Counted from the first letter of the stretch, positions 9,107-21,177 are shown. The stretch is 64,000 bases of DNA from Parasphingopyxis marina (GCF_014237875.1 NZ_JACJVJ010000001.1:1600501-1664500), one strand, 5' to 3'. Numbers and translations: made by a program. Notes: generated by a model from the sequence alone, not told the origin.

Positions 9107-9496
9107 TTGCCCGAGACGATCTCCGTCGACCTTGCCGAATATCTGCCGATTCTGATCTTTCTCGGTATCGCGCTTGGTCTCTCTATTGCCTTTGTTGTGC
9201 TGCCGATGATCGTCGCTAAATTGACCGGCGCGTCGAAGCCCTATGCCAACAAGCTCACCGAATATGAGTGCGGCTTTCCGGCGTTCGAGGATTCGCGCAG
9301 CCAGTTCGATGTGCGCTTCTATCTGGTCGCGATCCTGTTCATCATCTTCGATCTGGAAGCGGCGTTCCTCTTCCCCTGGGCGGTGACGGTGTTCGATCTG
9401 GGCTGGGTCGCCTGGATCGCGATGATGGTGTTCCTCGGGGAACTCGCCATCGGTCTCGCCTATGCCTGGAAGAAGGGAGCGCTGGAATGGGAGTAG
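9107..9496 (+). CDS. nuoA: NADH-quinone oxidoreductase subunit A
   Basis: A small membrane subunit of complex I, which oxidises NADH, reduces quinone and pumps protons. There is no ATG in frame near the expected N-terminus. The TTG at 9107 gives a 129-aa protein of normal NuoA size, and this start is inferred. Three membrane segments are visible, near residues 14-36, 70-90 and 95-118. The conserved loop [20 protein letters not shown] is the family signature and carries the cysteine of the quinone-site loop. It is the first gene of a 14-subunit nuo operon and overlaps nuoB by 10 nt. Confidence 0.93.
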   Translation: MPETISVDLAEYLPILIFLGIALGLSIAFVVLPMIVAKLTGASKPYANKLTEYECGFPAFEDSRSQFDVRFYLVAILFIIFDLEAAFLFPWAVTVFDLGWVAWIAMMVFLGELAIGLAYAWKKGALEWE

Positions 9497-10026
9497 ACCT
9501 CACATCACCGCCGCCTCCCGGTACGTTGCCCGATCCCGATTTCCTGAGGGACATCAATTCGGAGGTTTCCGACAAGGGTTTCCTCGTCACCTCGACCGAG
9601 GAGCTGTTTCAATGGGCGCGCACCGGTTCGCTCTGGTGGATGACCTTCGGGCTTGCCTGCTGCGCCGTCGAGATGATTCAGGTCAACATGCCGCGCTACG
9701 ACATGGAGCGCTTCGGCGCCGCGCCGCGCGCTTCGCCCCGCCAGTCCGACGTGATGATCGTCGCCGGTACGCTGTGCAACAAGATGGCGCCGGCGCTGCG
9801 CCGCGTTTACGACCAGATGTCCGAACCGCGCTATGTGATCTCGATGGGCAGCTGCGCCAATGGCGGCGGCTATTACCACTATAGCTATAGCGTCGTGCGC
9901 GGATGCGACCGGATCGTTCCTGTCGACATCTATGTTCCCGGCTGCCCGCCGACCGCCGAGGCTCTGCTCTACGGCGTCATGCAGTTGCAGCGGAAAATCC
10001 GCCGCGCCGGCACGATAGAGCGCTAG
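9487..10026 (+). CDS. nuoB: NADH-quinone oxidoreductase subunit B
   Basis: The peripheral-arm subunit carrying iron-sulfur cluster N2, which hands electrons to quinone. It is 179 aa. The cluster ligands are the tandem cysteines in GLACCAVEM, the cysteine of GSCANGG and the cysteine of [10 protein letters not shown]. The start at 9487 is inside the end of nuoA (10-nt overlap) and gives the expected length. A short proline-rich N-terminal stretch precedes the conserved core. Confidence 0.97.
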   Translation: MGVDLTSPPPPGTLPDPDFLRDINSEVSDKGFLVTSTEELFQWARTGSLWWMTFGLACCAVEMIQVNMPRYDMERFGAAPRASPRQSDVMIVAGTLCNKMAPALRRVYDQMSEPRYVISMGSCANGGGYYHYSYSVVRGCDRIVPVDIYVPGCPPTAEALLYGVMQLQRKIRRAGTIER

Positions 10027-10029
10027 TCC

Positions 10030-10845
10030 ATGGCGTCTCCGGCTCCCGTCATGGCCTCTAACGAAGGCATGATCGACGCGGTCAACTCCGCGCTCGGCGC
10101 TTCCGTCGTCGCTATCGTCGATGCGGTCGGCGAGATTTCGGTGACCGTCGAACGCGAGGCGCTTGCCGAGGCGCTGCTCAAGCTCCGCGATACGCCGGGC
10201 CTGGAATATCAGCAGCTGATGGAGATTGCCGGGGTCGACTATCCCGAGCGTCCCGAGCGCTTCGAGGTCTGTTATCATCTGCTTTCGCTGACCCGAAACC
10301 ACCGGATTCGCGTGAAGGTGACGACCGACGAGGAAACGCCGGTGCCCAGCGTTACCGATATATGGCCGGTCGCCGGATGGCTGGAGCGCGAAGTGTTCGA
10401 TCTGTACGGCGTGCTGTTCGCGGGCAATCCCGATCTTCGCCGCATTCTCACCGATTACGGCTTTCGCGGCCATCCGTTCCGCAAGGATTTCCCGCTCACC
10501 GGCTATGTCGAGATGCGCTATTCCGAGGAACATAAGCGGGTGATCTACGAGCCGGTAAAGCTCGCCCAGGATTTCCGCACTTTCGATTTCATGAGTCCCT
10601 GGGAAGGCGCCGAATATATCCTGCCCGGCGACGAGAAGGCGCAAGGCGAGGCGCCGGGCGCACCGACGCCGCTCAAGGCCGACGAGATAAAGGGCGGCAA
10701 TGCTCCGCCGAAGGGCGAGGAGGCCGCGGCCACGCCCAAGACGACCGAAGATACCGACGATACCGGCGCTGGCGAAAAGGCCAACAAGAAGGCCGCCGAA
10801 AAATCCGATGAGCCGGATGTGCCGGGAGGCGACAAAGATGGCTGA
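10030..10845 (+). CDS. nuoC: NADH-quinone oxidoreductase subunit C, with long charged tail
   Basis: A peripheral-arm subunit of complex I that packs against NuoD. The conserved 30-kDa domain occupies about residues 25-200, with [24 protein letters not shown] split across [11 protein letters not shown] and the [12 protein letters not shown] signature. Beyond about residue 205 there is a tail of some 65 residues rich in Ala, Glu, Lys, Asp and Pro with no predicted fold, making the protein 271 aa against about 200 for many homologues. The gene overlaps nuoD by 8 nt. Confidence 0.95.
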   Translation: MASPAPVMASNEGMIDAVNSALGASVVAIVDAVGEISVTVEREALAEALLKLRDTPGLEYQQLMEIAGVDYPERPERFEVCYHLLSLTRNHRIRVKVTTDEETPVPSVTDIWPVAGWLEREVFDLYGVLFAGNPDLRRILTDYGFRGHPFRKDFPLTGYVEMRYSEEHKRVIYEPVKLAQDFRTFDFMSPWEGAEYILPGDEKAQGEAPGAPTPLKADEIKGGNAPPKGEEAAATPKTTEDTDDTGAGEKANKKAAEKSDEPDVPGGDKDG

Positions 10846-12070
10846 GTATCTCGAGGAAATCGCAGGCGAGACCGATGCCGCCGACCCGACCGTCGGCGAT
10901 ACCGAGATTTCCAACTACACGATCAATTTCGGCCCGCAGCATCCGGCCGCGCACGGCGTGCTTCGGCTGGTGATGGAGCTGGACGGCGAGATCGTCGAGC
11001 GCGTCGATCCCCATATCGGCCTGCTGCATCGCGGCACCGAAAAGCTGATCGAGCACAAAACGTATCTGCAGGCGCTGCCCTATTTCGACCGGCTCGATTA
11101 TGTCTCGCCGATGTGCATGGAGCATAGCTATGTGCTCGCCATCGAGAAGCTGCTCGGGCTCGAAGTGCCGACGCGCGCCCAATATATCCGCGTGCTCTTC
11201 GCCGAGCTCACGCGCATGCTCAACCATTGGCTCAATCTTGGTAGCCACGTCATGGACGTCGGCGCGATGACGCCGAATATCTGGATGTTCGAACTACGCG
11301 AACAGGCGATGGCCTTTTATGAGCGGGCTTCGGGTGCGCGTATGCACGCCGCCTATTTCCGCCCCGGCGGCGTCCATCAGGATCTGCCCCCCAAGCTGAT
11401 CGCCGACATGGCCGACTGGCTCGATACCTTCCCGACCTTGTTCGAGGATGCGATGAGCCTCGTCGTCGACAACCGCATCTTCAAGCAGCGCAATGTTGAT
11501 ATCGCGGTCGTCGCCAAGGAAGACGCGATTCGCTGGGGCTTTTCCGGCCCGATGATCCGCGGTTCGGGCATTCCTTGGGATCTGCGCAAGTCGCAGCCCT
11601 ATGATGTGTACGACCGCATGGACTTCGAAGTTCCCGTCGGCACCAGGGGCGATTGCTACGACCGGTTCATGGTCCGCGTCGAGGAAGTCTGGCAGTCCGC
11701 AAAGATCATGCGCCAGTGCATCAACGACATGCCCGAAGGGCCGATCGCCAGCCTCGACCGCAAGGTCGTCCCGCCCAAGCGCGGCGAGATGAAGCAGTCG
11801 ATGGAAGCGCTGATCCACCACTTCAAACTCTATACCGAGGGTTTTCACGTGCCGGCCGGCGAGGTCTATGTCGCGACCGAAAGCCCCAAGGGCGAATTCG
11901 GCGTCTATCTTGTTTCTGACGGCAGCAACAAACCGTATCGCTGCAAGATCCGCCCGACGGCCTTCAGCCACCTCCAGGCCATGGACTTCATGACCCGCGG
12001 CCATATGCTCGCCGACGCGACCGCCATCCTCGGCGCGATCGACGTGGTGTTCGGGGAGTGCGACAGGTGA
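10838..12070 (+). CDS. nuoD: NADH-quinone oxidoreductase subunit D
   Basis: The 49-kDa subunit of complex I, forming the quinone pocket with NuoB. It is 410 aa, starting at the ATG that overlaps the end of nuoC. Landmarks are [12 protein letters not shown] near residue 30, [14 protein letters not shown] near residue 55, and [17 protein letters not shown], containing the quinone-site tyrosine region. The nickel-binding cysteines of related hydrogenases are absent, as expected. The following small gene starts at a GTG that overlaps this stop codon. Confidence 0.97.
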   Translation: MAEYLEEIAGETDAADPTVGDTEISNYTINFGPQHPAAHGVLRLVMELDGEIVERVDPHIGLLHRGTEKLIEHKTYLQALPYFDRLDYVSPMCMEHSYVLAIEKLLGLEVPTRAQYIRVLFAELTRMLNHWLNLGSHVMDVGAMTPNIWMFELREQAMAFYERASGARMHAAYFRPGGVHQDLPPKLIADMADWLDTFPTLFEDAMSLVVDNRIFKQRNVDIAVVAKEDAIRWGFSGPMIRGSGIPWDLRKSQPYDVYDRMDFEVPVGTRGDCYDRFMVRVEEVWQSAKIMRQCINDMPEGPIASLDRKVVPPKRGEMKQSMEALIHHFKLYTEGFHVPAGEVYVATESPKGEFGVYLVSDGSNKPYRCKIRPTAFSHLQAMDFMTRGHMLADATAILGAIDVVFGECDR

Positions 12071-12420
12071 GGGTATTAAACCGTTCAGATTTTTGGTTCG
12101 CCTTGCTGCTCGTGCCGTTCCTCGCCTTTGCCATATTCTTGTCCGGCGTCGGGGATGTGGTGCAGGAACCCGTAAATCTGCTCAAATTTCTCGTGATCGC
12201 TTGCATTGCCTATCTTTACGGCAAACTGCAGTTCCCGCTTAGCCAGATGGACATCGTGGCGAGATCTATTTCGTGGTTTTCGATCGGAGTGACCGTTTTC
12301 GCCATCTGGATGTTCCTTGAAGGCGAAGAATTTGAGCTGCCTGCAGCAGCAATGTTGGGGATATTCTTGGTTGCCTTAAGTCTCCTTCCTGATCTGCGAA
12401 GGAAGGGGAATAGCCAATGA
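12067..12420 (+). CDS. Small four-helix membrane protein inserted in the nuo operon
   Basis: Not a recognised complex I subunit. The GTG at 12067 overlaps the nuoD stop in a GTGA junction, and the stop overlaps the nuoE ATG in an ATGA junction, so it is translationally stitched into the operon. The 117-aa product has four likely membrane segments (about residues 9-28, 38-54, 65-84 and 90-107) and a basic C-terminus, LRRKGNSQ. Its base composition is about 50% GC with many A/T third positions, clearly below neighbouring nuo genes, which suggests recent acquisition. It has no domain I can name. Confidence 0.8.
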   Translation: MRVLNRSDFWFALLLVPFLAFAIFLSGVGDVVQEPVNLLKFLVIACIAYLYGKLQFPLSQMDIVARSISWFSIGVTVFAIWMFLEGEEFELPAAAMLGIFLVALSLLPDLRRKGNSQ

Positions 12421-13094
12421 CCATCCTCCCCGACGACAAGCTCTCCCAATCCTCCACGGATACCGCGCTCGAAAACGACGCGATCCGCGAACGCTGGGGC
12501 AATTTCGCCTGGACCGAAGAGAATGCGGCCAAGGCGAAGGATATCATCGCGCGCTATCCCGAGGGACGGCAGGCGTCGGCGGTGATGCCGCTGCTCGATC
12601 TGGCCCAGCGTCAGGTCGGCGCCGAGACTAATACGCAGGGCTGGCTGCCTGTGCCGGTGATCGAGTTCGTCGCCGCCGAAATCGGCATGCCCTATATGCG
12701 CGCCTATGAGGTCGCGACCTTCTACACGATGTACAATATCGTGCCGGTCGGCCGCTATCATGTGCAGGTGTGCGGCACGACGCCATGCATGCTGCGCGGG
12801 TCCGACGATGTGCTCGCGGCCTGCAAGAACAAGGGACTCATCAAGGGCAAGACGACGCCCGACGGGATGTTCACCCTGACCGAGGTCGAATGCCTTGGCG
12901 TCTGCGCCAACGCGCCGATGGTCCAGATCAACGACGATAATTACGAAGACCTCGATTACGACATCATGACCGGTATCCTGGAAAAGCTGGCCGATGGCGA
13001 AGACGTGGCTCCGGGCCCGCAGACCGGGCGGCAAACCAGCTGTCCCGAAGGCGGGCCGACGACGCTCAAATATATGGCGGAGGGCGCTGAATGA
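12417..13094 (+). CDS. nuoE: NADH-quinone oxidoreductase subunit E
   Basis: The 24-kDa thioredoxin-like subunit carrying the 2Fe-2S cluster N1a in the NADH module. It is 225 aa. Four cluster cysteines are visible in the CGTTPCMLRG and ECLGVCANAP motifs. The helical N-terminal domain with IARYPEGRQASAVMPLLDLAQ is typical. The last 30 residues (TGRQTSCPEGGPTTLKYM) are the common extension seen in alphaproteobacterial and mitochondrial homologues. It overlaps genes on both sides by 4 nt. Confidence 0.96.
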   Translation: MTILPDDKLSQSSTDTALENDAIRERWGNFAWTEENAAKAKDIIARYPEGRQASAVMPLLDLAQRQVGAETNTQGWLPVPVIEFVAAEIGMPYMRAYEVATFYTMYNIVPVGRYHVQVCGTTPCMLRGSDDVLAACKNKGLIKGKTTPDGMFTLTEVECLGVCANAPMVQINDDNYEDLDYDIMTGILEKLADGEDVAPGPQTGRQTSCPEGGPTTLKYMAEGAE

Positions 13095-13295
13095 TGGCGA
13101 CCCGCGGGCCCTTTTCCTCGATGACGCTGATCCAGGCGACGATCACCTTCGTCGTCGCGTTCCTCGCCGTGAACGTGCTGATCGACGTCCTCGTCTTCGG
13201 CGCCGAGCCGACGCGCAACATCGCGCGCCATATCGTCGCCGCGCTGATCGCCGCGCCGATCTGGTATTTCTTCATTCGCTGGATGAGGTCGCGCA

Positions 13296-13303
<8 letters not shown>
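13091..13303 (+). CDS. Small two-helix membrane protein between nuoE and nuoF
   Basis: A 70-aa protein with two hydrophobic helices (about residues 15-37 and 46-62) and a basic C-terminus. It starts in an ATGATG overlap with the nuoE stop, and its stop overlaps the nuoF start. Composition matches neighbouring genes, unlike the insert after nuoD. Homologous small genes are plausible in related sphingomonads, but I do not recognise a named family. It may be an accessory or assembly factor of complex I or simply a passenger. Confidence 0.75.
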
Positions 13304-14590
<1,287 letters not shown>

Positions 14591-14591
<1 letters not shown>

Positions 14592-16603
14592 TGCCTAAAG
14601 TCACCGTAGACGGCATCGAAACCGAAGTTCCCGACGGCGCGACCGTGCTGCAGGCGTGCGAGATCGCGGGCAAGGAAGTGCCGCGCTTCTGCTATCATGA
14701 GCGCCTCTCGATCGCCGGCAATTGCCGTATGTGCCTTGTCGAGGTGAAGCCGGGACCGCCCAAGCCGCAGGCGAGCTGCGCGCTGCCCGCCGCCGAAGGC
14801 CAGGAAATCTTCACGACGACCGAGATGGTGAAAAAGGCGCGCGAAGGGGTGATGGAGTTCCTGCTCATCAACCATCCGCTCGATTGCCCGATTTGCGACC
14901 AGGGCGGCGAATGCGACCTGCAGGACCAGGCCATGGCCTATGGCAAGGGCCATACGCGCTATGAAATGAACAAGCGCGCGGTCACCGAAAAATATATGGG
15001 GCCGGTCGTAAAGACCGAGATGACGCGCTGCATCCATTGCACGCGCTGCGTCCGTTTCGCGCAGGAAGTGGCCGGGGTCGAGGAAATCGGCGCGGTCGGC
15101 CGCGGCGAAAATATGGAAATCACGACCTATCTCGAACATGCTGCGACGAGCGAGCTTTCGGGCAATGTCGTCGATCTCTGCCCGGTCGGCGCGCTCACCG
15201 CGCGGCCGTATGCGTTCGAAGCGCGCCCCTGGGAGTTGCGCAAGACGCCCTCGATCGACGTGATGGACGCCGTCGGCACGAATGTTCGCCTCGATAGCCG
15301 GGGCAGGGAAGTGCTGCGCGCGCTGCCGCGCCTCAACGAGGACGTCAACGAGGAATGGGCGTCGGACAAGACCCGCCACGCCGTCGACGGCCTGATGAAG
15401 AACCGGCTCGACCAGCCCTGGGTGCGGAAAGACGGCAAGCTTCAGCCCGCGAGTTGGGAAGAAGCTTTCGCTGCCGTTGCCGCTGCCGCGAAGAAAGCGG
15501 GCAGCAAGGTTGCCGCGATCGGCGGCGATCTCGTCGAGGTCGAAGCGCTCTATGCCGCGCATAAGCTACTGGAATCGCTCGGTTCCTCGGCGATTGAAGG
15601 CCGCCAGAACGGCATGGATTACGACGTGACCAGCCTCGCGGCGGTGAACTTCAATTCGACCATTGCGGGTATCGAGGAAGCCGATGCGATCCTGCTCGTC
15701 GCCACCAATCCGCGCTGGGAAGCGCCTCTCGTCAACACGCGCATCCGCAAGGCGATCAAGAAGGGCGCGAAGGTCTTCGGCATCGGGCCCGAGGTCGATC
15801 TCACCTATCCGGTCACCTGGCTCGGCAATGATGCGACGCTGGCTGCCGATCTGCCTGCCGAAGCGGCCGATGCGTTCAAGGACGCCGAAAAGCCGGCGTT
15901 GATCCTTGGCGGCGGCGGACTGATGGTGCCCGGCCTTCACGGCGCGACGCTCAAGCTTGCCGAGACGCTCAGCCTCGTGCGCGAGGGCTGGAACGGCTAT
16001 AACGTCCTGCATTTCTCGGCTTCGCGGATGGGCGGGCTGATGCTCGGCTGGGCGCAGCCCGGCGGCGTCGCCGATATCGCCGCAGCGAAACCCGAATTGC
16101 TGTTTCTGCTTGGCGCCGACGGCGTCGATTTCTCCGCCTTCGAGGGCGCGTTCAAGGTCTATGTCGGCCATCATGGCGAGCAAGGCGCCGCCGCCGCCGA
16201 TGTCATCCTGCCGGGCGCGGCCTATGCCGAAAAGAGCGGCACCTGGGTGAGCACCGAAGGGCGCATCCAGAGCGGCGAACGCGCCGTCTATCCGCCCGGC
16301 GATGCCCGCGAGGACTGGACCATTTTCCGCGCGCTTTCGGACGTACTGGGCGCGCCGCTGCCCTTCGATACGCTGGACCAGCTGCGCGACGCGATCGCCG
16401 CCGAATTCCCGGCCTTTGCCGATGAAGGGCTGGCCGACTATGAATGGACGCCGCCCAAACTGGACGGGGCAGCTGCGGGTGAAATCGCCTATCCGATCAA
16501 GGACTTCTACCTGACCAACGCGATCTGCCGCGCGAGCGAGACGATGCAGCGCTGCTCGGCGGAGCTGGTCCATGGCGAGACCTTCATGGAGGCGGCCGAA
16601 TGA
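14591..16603 (+). CDS. nuoG: NADH-quinone oxidoreductase subunit G
   Basis: The 75-kDa subunit of the NADH module, carrying clusters N1b, N4 and N5. It is 670 aa. The 2Fe-2S ligands are Cys34, Cys45, Cys48 and Cys63. N5 uses His95, Cys99, Cys102 and Cys108. The next 4Fe-4S ligands are Cys147, Cys150 and Cys153 with a fourth in [10 protein letters not shown]. The rest is the molybdopterin-oxidoreductase-like domain without cofactor function. It overlaps nuoH by 4 nt. Confidence 0.97.
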
Positions 16604-17754
16604 CCGCTTTCTTCGAATCCCTCGGGATGACCTATGAATGGGCGTGGTTCATCGCCACGGTCTGCGGCATCCTGTTGATCGCGCTGCCGCTGATGCTGGC
16701 GGTCGCGATGATCATCTATGCGGACCGCAAGATCTGGGCGGCGATGGCGTTGCGGCGCGGCCCCAATGTGGTCGGGCCGTTCGGGCTGCTCCAGAGCTTT
16801 GCCGACGGGCTAAAGGTGTTCCTCAAGGAAACCATCATCCCGACATCGGCGAACCGGGGCCTGTTCCTGATCGCGCCGATCATCACCTTTACCGTGGCGC
16901 TGATCGCCTGGGCGGTGATCCCGTTCAGCGAGACGGCGGTGCTCGCCAATATCAATGTCGGCCTGCTCTATATCCTCGCGGCGTCCTCGCTTGGCGTTTA
17001 TGGCGTCGTCATTGCGGGCTGGGCCTCCAATTCCAAATATCCCTTCTATTCGGCGCTCCGCGCGGCCGCGCAGATGGTGAGTTACGAGGTCTCTATCGGC
17101 TTCGTGCTGCTCGCCGTCGTCATGTATGCCGGATCGTTCAACATGCAGACGATCATCACCGGGCAGCAGGGGCATATCTTCGGCTTTATCAACGCCTACG
17201 GCTTCAATCCGCTGCTCTTCCCGATGGCAGTCGTCTTCCTGATTTCGTCGATGGCGGAAACGGCGCGCGCGCCCTTCGACCTGACCGAGGCGGAGAGCGA
17301 ACTCGTCGCCGGTTATCAAACCGAATATAGCTCGATGAGCTTCGCGCTCTTCTGGCTCGGCGAGTACGGCAACGTCATCCTGATGTGCGCGCTCAACGCT
17401 GTGCTGTTCTGGGGCGGCTGGCTGCCCCCGGTGGACTGGGCACCGCTCTATTATATCCCCGGCATCGTCTGGTTCTTCCTCAAGATCTGGTGCTTCTTCT
17501 TCATCTTCAGCTGGGTGAAGGCGACCGTGCCGCGCTACCGCTACGACCAGCTCATGCGGCTCGGCTGGAAGGTCTTCCTGCCGCTCTCGCTGATCTTCGT
17601 GTTCCTGATTTCGGGCTGGCTGATGCTCACGAGATATGATCCGCCCCCTGCCTCAGTTACCAATGACAATCAGGACCTTCGCTGGGTGATATGCGATGGA
17701 GGCGGACTTGTTGAACCCGATCCTGAATGCGCAGATCAGGAGCCCGCCGGATAA
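16600..17754 (+). CDS. nuoH: NADH-quinone oxidoreductase subunit H, extended C-terminus
   Basis: The membrane subunit at the junction of peripheral and membrane arms, lining the quinone channel. Eight or so membrane helices are visible, with conserved loops [17 protein letters not shown] and [19 protein letters not shown]. The conserved body ends near residue 345. An additional tail of about 38 residues, acidic and without hydrophobic segments ([20 protein letters not shown] and onward), follows and makes the protein 384 aa. Codons in the tail (TCA, GTT, ATA, GGA, CTT) differ from the body. It overlaps nuoI by 1 nt. Confidence 0.96.
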   Translation: MTAFFESLGMTYEWAWFIATVCGILLIALPLMLAVAMIIYADRKIWAAMALRRGPNVVGPFGLLQSFADGLKVFLKETIIPTSANRGLFLIAPIITFTVALIAWAVIPFSETAVLANINVGLLYILAASSLGVYGVVIAGWASNSKYPFYSALRAAAQMVSYEVSIGFVLLAVVMYAGSFNMQTIITGQQGHIFGFINAYGFNPLLFPMAVVFLISSMAETARAPFDLTEAESELVAGYQTEYSSMSFALFWLGEYGNVILMCALNAVLFWGGWLPPVDWAPLYYIPGIVWFFLKIWCFFFIFSWVKATVPRYRYDQLMRLGWKVFLPLSLIFVFLISGWLMLTRYDPPPASVTNDNQDLRWVICDGGGLVEPDPECADQEPAG

Positions 17755-18233
17755 TGCTGCACCTCATCAAATCCTTCACCCTTTGGGAGTTCGTGAAAGC
17801 GCATTGGCTGACCTTGAAATATTTCTTCAAGCCCAAGGCGACGATCAACTATCCCTATGAAAAGAACCCGATCAGCCCGCGTTTTCGCGGCGAGCATGTG
17901 CTGCGCCGCTATCCGAACGGCGAGGAGCGCTGCATCGCGTGCAAGCTGTGCGAAGCGGTCTGCCCCGCCCAGGCGATCACCATCGAGGCCGAACCGCGCG
18001 AGGACGGATCGCGCCGCACGACGCGCTACGATATCGACATGACCAAGTGCATCTATTGCGGTTTGTGTCAGGAGGCCTGTCCGGTCGATGCCGTCGTCGA
18101 AGGGCCGAATTTCGAATATGCGACCGAAACCCGCGAGGAACTTCTCTACGACAAGGAAAAATTGCTGGCCAATGGCGACAAATGGGAGCGCGCGATTGCC
18201 GCGAACCTTGCCGCCGATGCGCCCTATCGTTAA
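17754..18233 (+). CDS. nuoI: NADH-quinone oxidoreductase subunit I
   Basis: The TYKY-type subunit with two 4Fe-4S clusters (N6a and N6b) that relay electrons to NuoB. The ATG at 17754 sits in a TAATG junction with nuoH and gives 159 aa. Cluster ligands are Cys60, Cys63, Cys66, Cys70 and Cys99, Cys102, Cys105, Cys109. The N-terminal amphipathic segment and [11 protein letters not shown] stretch are typical. A 36-bp gap follows before nuoJ, one of the longest in the operon. Confidence 0.97.
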   Translation: MLHLIKSFTLWEFVKAHWLTLKYFFKPKATINYPYEKNPISPRFRGEHVLRRYPNGEERCIACKLCEAVCPAQAITIEAEPREDGSRRTTRYDIDMTKCIYCGLCQEACPVDAVVEGPNFEYATETREELLYDKEKLLANGDKWERAIAANLAADAPYR

Positions 18234-18269
18234 GCCGCCGACCATTCTTACAGGGGTCCACCGAACACC

Positions 18270-18881
18270 GTGATTCAGGCCATCGCCTTCTACATTTTTG
18301 CCAGCGTCGTTATCGCCTCGGGTGCGATGACGATCCTGTCGCGCAATCCCGTGCATTCGGTGCTCTGGCTGATCCTCGCCTTCTTCAACGCGGCGGGGCT
18401 GATGCTGCTGATCGGCGCCGAATTTATCGCGATGCTGCTGGTGATCGTCTATGTCGGCGCCGTCGCGGTGCTGTTCCTGTTCGTCGTGATGATGCTCGAC
18501 ATCGATTTCGCCGAACTCAGGGCCGGGGTGAGCCGCTATCTGCCCTTCGGCCTGTTGATCGCACTCGTGCTGCTGGCCGAGATCGTGCTCGCCATCGGCG
18601 TATGGAATTTCGCGGATATCGGCCCCGACACGCGGCTGGCGCAGATCGATCCGAGCGTTCCCAATATCGAGGCCGTCGGGCGCGCGCTGTACGACCGCTA
18701 TCTGCTGATCTTCGAAGGGGCGGGCATCGTCCTGCTCGTCGCGATGGTCGGCGCGATCGTGCTGACCCATCGCGAGCGTTCGGGCGTGCGGCCGCAAAAT
18801 GTGTCTAAGCAGATCAAGCGCCGTCCCGAAGAAGCGACGCGCAACACCAATCCCGAAGTCGGCAAGGGGATCGAGCTGTGA
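18270..18881 (+). CDS. nuoJ: NADH-quinone oxidoreductase subunit J
   Basis: A membrane subunit of complex I, 203 aa, beginning with GTG. Five hydrophobic helices can be counted, including the conserved segment [20 protein letters not shown] with the glycine-rich pi-bulge helix. The last 45 residues are hydrophilic and basic. It overlaps nuoK by 4 nt (GTGA). Confidence 0.95.
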   Translation: MIQAIAFYIFASVVIASGAMTILSRNPVHSVLWLILAFFNAAGLMLLIGAEFIAMLLVIVYVGAVAVLFLFVVMMLDIDFAELRAGVSRYLPFGLLIALVLLAEIVLAIGVWNFADIGPDTRLAQIDPSVPNIEAVGRALYDRYLLIFEGAGIVLLVAMVGAIVLTHRERSGVRPQNVSKQIKRRPEEATRNTNPEVGKGIEL

Positions 18882-19183
18882 TCGGTTTGGGGCATTATCT
18901 GGTCGTCGGTGCGATCCTGTTCGTGATGGGCGTGCTCGGCATCTTCATCAACCGCAAGAACATCATCATCATCCTGATGGCGATCGAGCTGATCCTGCTC
19001 GCCGTGAACATCAATCTCGTCGCGTTCAGCGCCTTTCTCGGCGACATCGTCGGCCAGGTTTTCGCGATGTTCGTGCTGACCGTGGCTGCCGGTGAGGCGG
19101 CGATCGGGCTGGCCATCCTCGTCATCTATTTCCGCGGCCGGGGCACGATTTCGGTCGATGATCCCAGCCGGATGAAGGGATGA
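18878..19183 (+). CDS. nuoK: NADH-quinone oxidoreductase subunit K
   Basis: A three-helix membrane subunit homologous to MrpC, 101 aa, beginning with GTG. The conserved membrane glutamates are in the [11 protein letters not shown] helix and in the [11 protein letters not shown] helix. Its stop is 4 bp before nuoL. Confidence 0.96.
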   Translation: MIGLGHYLVVGAILFVMGVLGIFINRKNIIIILMAIELILLAVNINLVAFSAFLGDIVGQVFAMFVLTVAAGEAAIGLAILVIYFRGRGTISVDDPSRMKG

Positions 19184-19187
19184 CGCG

Positions 19188-21173
19188 TTGATCCAGCTTA
19201 TCGTCTTCCTGCCGCTGCTCGCGGCCATCGTCGCGGGCTTGGGCAACCGGATGCTCGGCAATGTCGCGGCCAAGCTGATCACGACGGGCGCCCTGTTTGC
19301 CGCCTGCGCGATGAGCTGGCCGATCTTTCTGTCTTTCCTCGTCGGCGGGCAGGAAGCCTATGTCGCGCCGGTGTTCGACTGGATCCGTTCGGGCGATCTC
19401 GACGTCGCCTGGAGCCTGCGCGTCGATACGCTGACGGCCGTCATGCTCGTCGTCGTGACCAGCGTCTCGGCGCTCGTCCATCTCTACAGCTGGGGCTATA
19501 TGGACGAGGATCCGGACCAGCCGCGCTTCTTCGCCTATCTCTCGCTTTTCACCTTCGCGATGCTGATGCTCGTGACGTCGAACAATCTCGTGCAGATGTT
19601 CTTCGGCTGGGAAGGGGTGGGGCTGGCGAGCTATCTGCTGATCGGTTTCTGGTACCACAAGCCGTCGGCCAACGCGGCCGCGATCAAGGCGTTCGTCGTC
19701 AACCGCGTCGGCGATTTCGGCTTCTCGCTCGGCATCTTCGGCACCTTCCTCGTCTTCGGCACCGTTTCGATCCCGGAAATCCTGGAAGCCGCGCCGGCCA
19801 TGGCCGGATCGACCATCGGTTTCCTCGGCACGCGCATCGACACCATGACCTTGCTCTGCCTGCTGCTGTTCGTCGGCGCGATGGGCAAGTCCGCGCAGTT
19901 CGGCCTCCACACCTGGCTGCCCGATGCGATGGAAGGCCCGACCCCGGTTTCCGCGCTGATCCACGCCGCGACGATGGTGACGGCCGGCGTGTTCATGGTC
20001 TGCCGTCTCTCGCCGATGTTCGAAACCAGCCCGGTCGCGATGGGAGTCGTCACCTTTATCGGGTTGATCACCGCCTTTTTCGCCGCGACCGTCGGCACGA
20101 CGCAAATGGATATCAAGCGGGTGATCGCCTATTCGACCTGCTCGCAGCTCGGTTACATGTTCGTCGCGGCCGGTGTCGGAGCCTGGGGCATCGCGATGTT
20201 CCACCTCTTCACCCATGCCTTTTTCAAGGCGCTGCTGTTCCTCGGCGCGGGCAGCGTGATCCACGCCATGCATCACGAGCAGGACATGCGTTATTATGGC
20301 GCGCTGCGTAAGCAGATCCCCTTCACCTTCTGGGCGATGGTCGCCGGTACGGTGGCGATCACCGGTGTCGGCGTGATCGGTTTTTTCGGTTTTGCGGGCT
20401 TCTATTCGAAGGACGCGATCATCGAGGCGGCCTTTGCCAGCGGCACGAGCATCGGCGGCATTGCCTTCTTCTCCACCGTTTTCGCGGCGCTGCTGACGAG
20501 TTTCTACAGCTGGCGGCTGATCTTCATGACCTTTTTCGGCAAGGCGCGCTGGATCGACAGCGAGCATATCCAGCATGGCGTGCACAAGACGCCCGAAGAG
20601 GCGGGGGACGACCGGACCGGCGGCTATCATCCGCACGAAAGCCCGTGGACGATGCTGGTGCCGCTTGGCCTGCTTTCAGTCGGCGCGGTTTTCGCCGGAT
20701 ATTTCTTCACGCACGAGTTCGTCGATAGCGCGGCCTTCTGGAACGGCAGCGTCGCGTTCAACGAGCATCTGATCCACGAAATCCACGAAGTGCCGCTCTG
20801 GGCGAAGCTTTCCTCTACCGTGGTGATGCTCGCCGGACTGTTGATCGCCTGGCTTGCCTATATCCGGCATACCGACTGGCCCGAAAAATTCGTGGGCCAG
20901 TTCCGCGTGCTCCACGCGTTCCTCCTGAACAAATGGTATTTCGACGAGCTCTACAACGCGATTTTCGTGCGTCCCGCCTTCGCCATCGGCCGCTTTCTCT
21001 GGAAGCGTGGCGACAAGGGCACGATCGACCGGTTCGGGCCGGACGGCTTCGCCTGGGTGGTCGCGCAGGGCAGCGGCGTCACGCGGCGTTTCCAGTCGGG
21101 ATATCTCTACACCTATGCGCTCGTCATGCTGATCGGCCTTGCCGCGGCAGCGACCTGGGCGATGACACGGTAA
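19188..21173 (+). CDS. nuoL: NADH-quinone oxidoreductase subunit L
   Basis: The distal antiporter-like proton-pumping subunit with the long lateral helix, 661 aa. It begins with TTG, preceded by AAGGGA. The antiporter signature region LVTSNNLVQMFFGWEGVGLASYLLIG (split here as NNLVQMFFGWEGVGLAS) near residue 135 contains the pump glutamate, and the lysine-bearing helix lies in the HTWLPDAMEGPTPVSALIHA segment. The hydrophilic loop KTPEEAGDDRTGGYHPHESP comes before the final helices. Confidence 0.97.
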   Translation: MIQLIVFLPLLAAIVAGLGNRMLGNVAAKLITTGALFAACAMSWPIFLSFLVGGQEAYVAPVFDWIRSGDLDVAWSLRVDTLTAVMLVVVTSVSALVHLYSWGYMDEDPDQPRFFAYLSLFTFAMLMLVTSNNLVQMFFGWEGVGLASYLLIGFWYHKPSANAAAIKAFVVNRVGDFGFSLGIFGTFLVFGTVSIPEILEAAPAMAGSTIGFLGTRIDTMTLLCLLLFVGAMGKSAQFGLHTWLPDAMEGPTPVSALIHAATMVTAGVFMVCRLSPMFETSPVAMGVVTFIGLITAFFAATVGTTQMDIKRVIAYSTCSQLGYMFVAAGVGAWGIAMFHLFTHAFFKALLFLGAGSVIHAMHHEQDMRYYGALRKQIPFTFWAMVAGTVAITGVGVIGFFGFAGFYSKDAIIEAAFASGTSIGGIAFFSTVFAALLTSFYSWRLIFMTFFGKARWIDSEHIQHGVHKTPEEAGDDRTGGYHPHESPWTMLVPLGLLSVGAVFAGYFFTHEFVDSAAFWNGSVAFNEHLIHEIHEVPLWAKLSSTVVMLAGLLIAWLAYIRHTDWPEKFVGQFRVLHAFLLNKWYFDELYNAIFVRPAFAIGRFLWKRGDKGTIDRFGPDGFAWVVAQGSGVTRRFQSGYLYTYALVMLIGLAAAATWAMTR

Positions 21174-21177
21174 CGGC

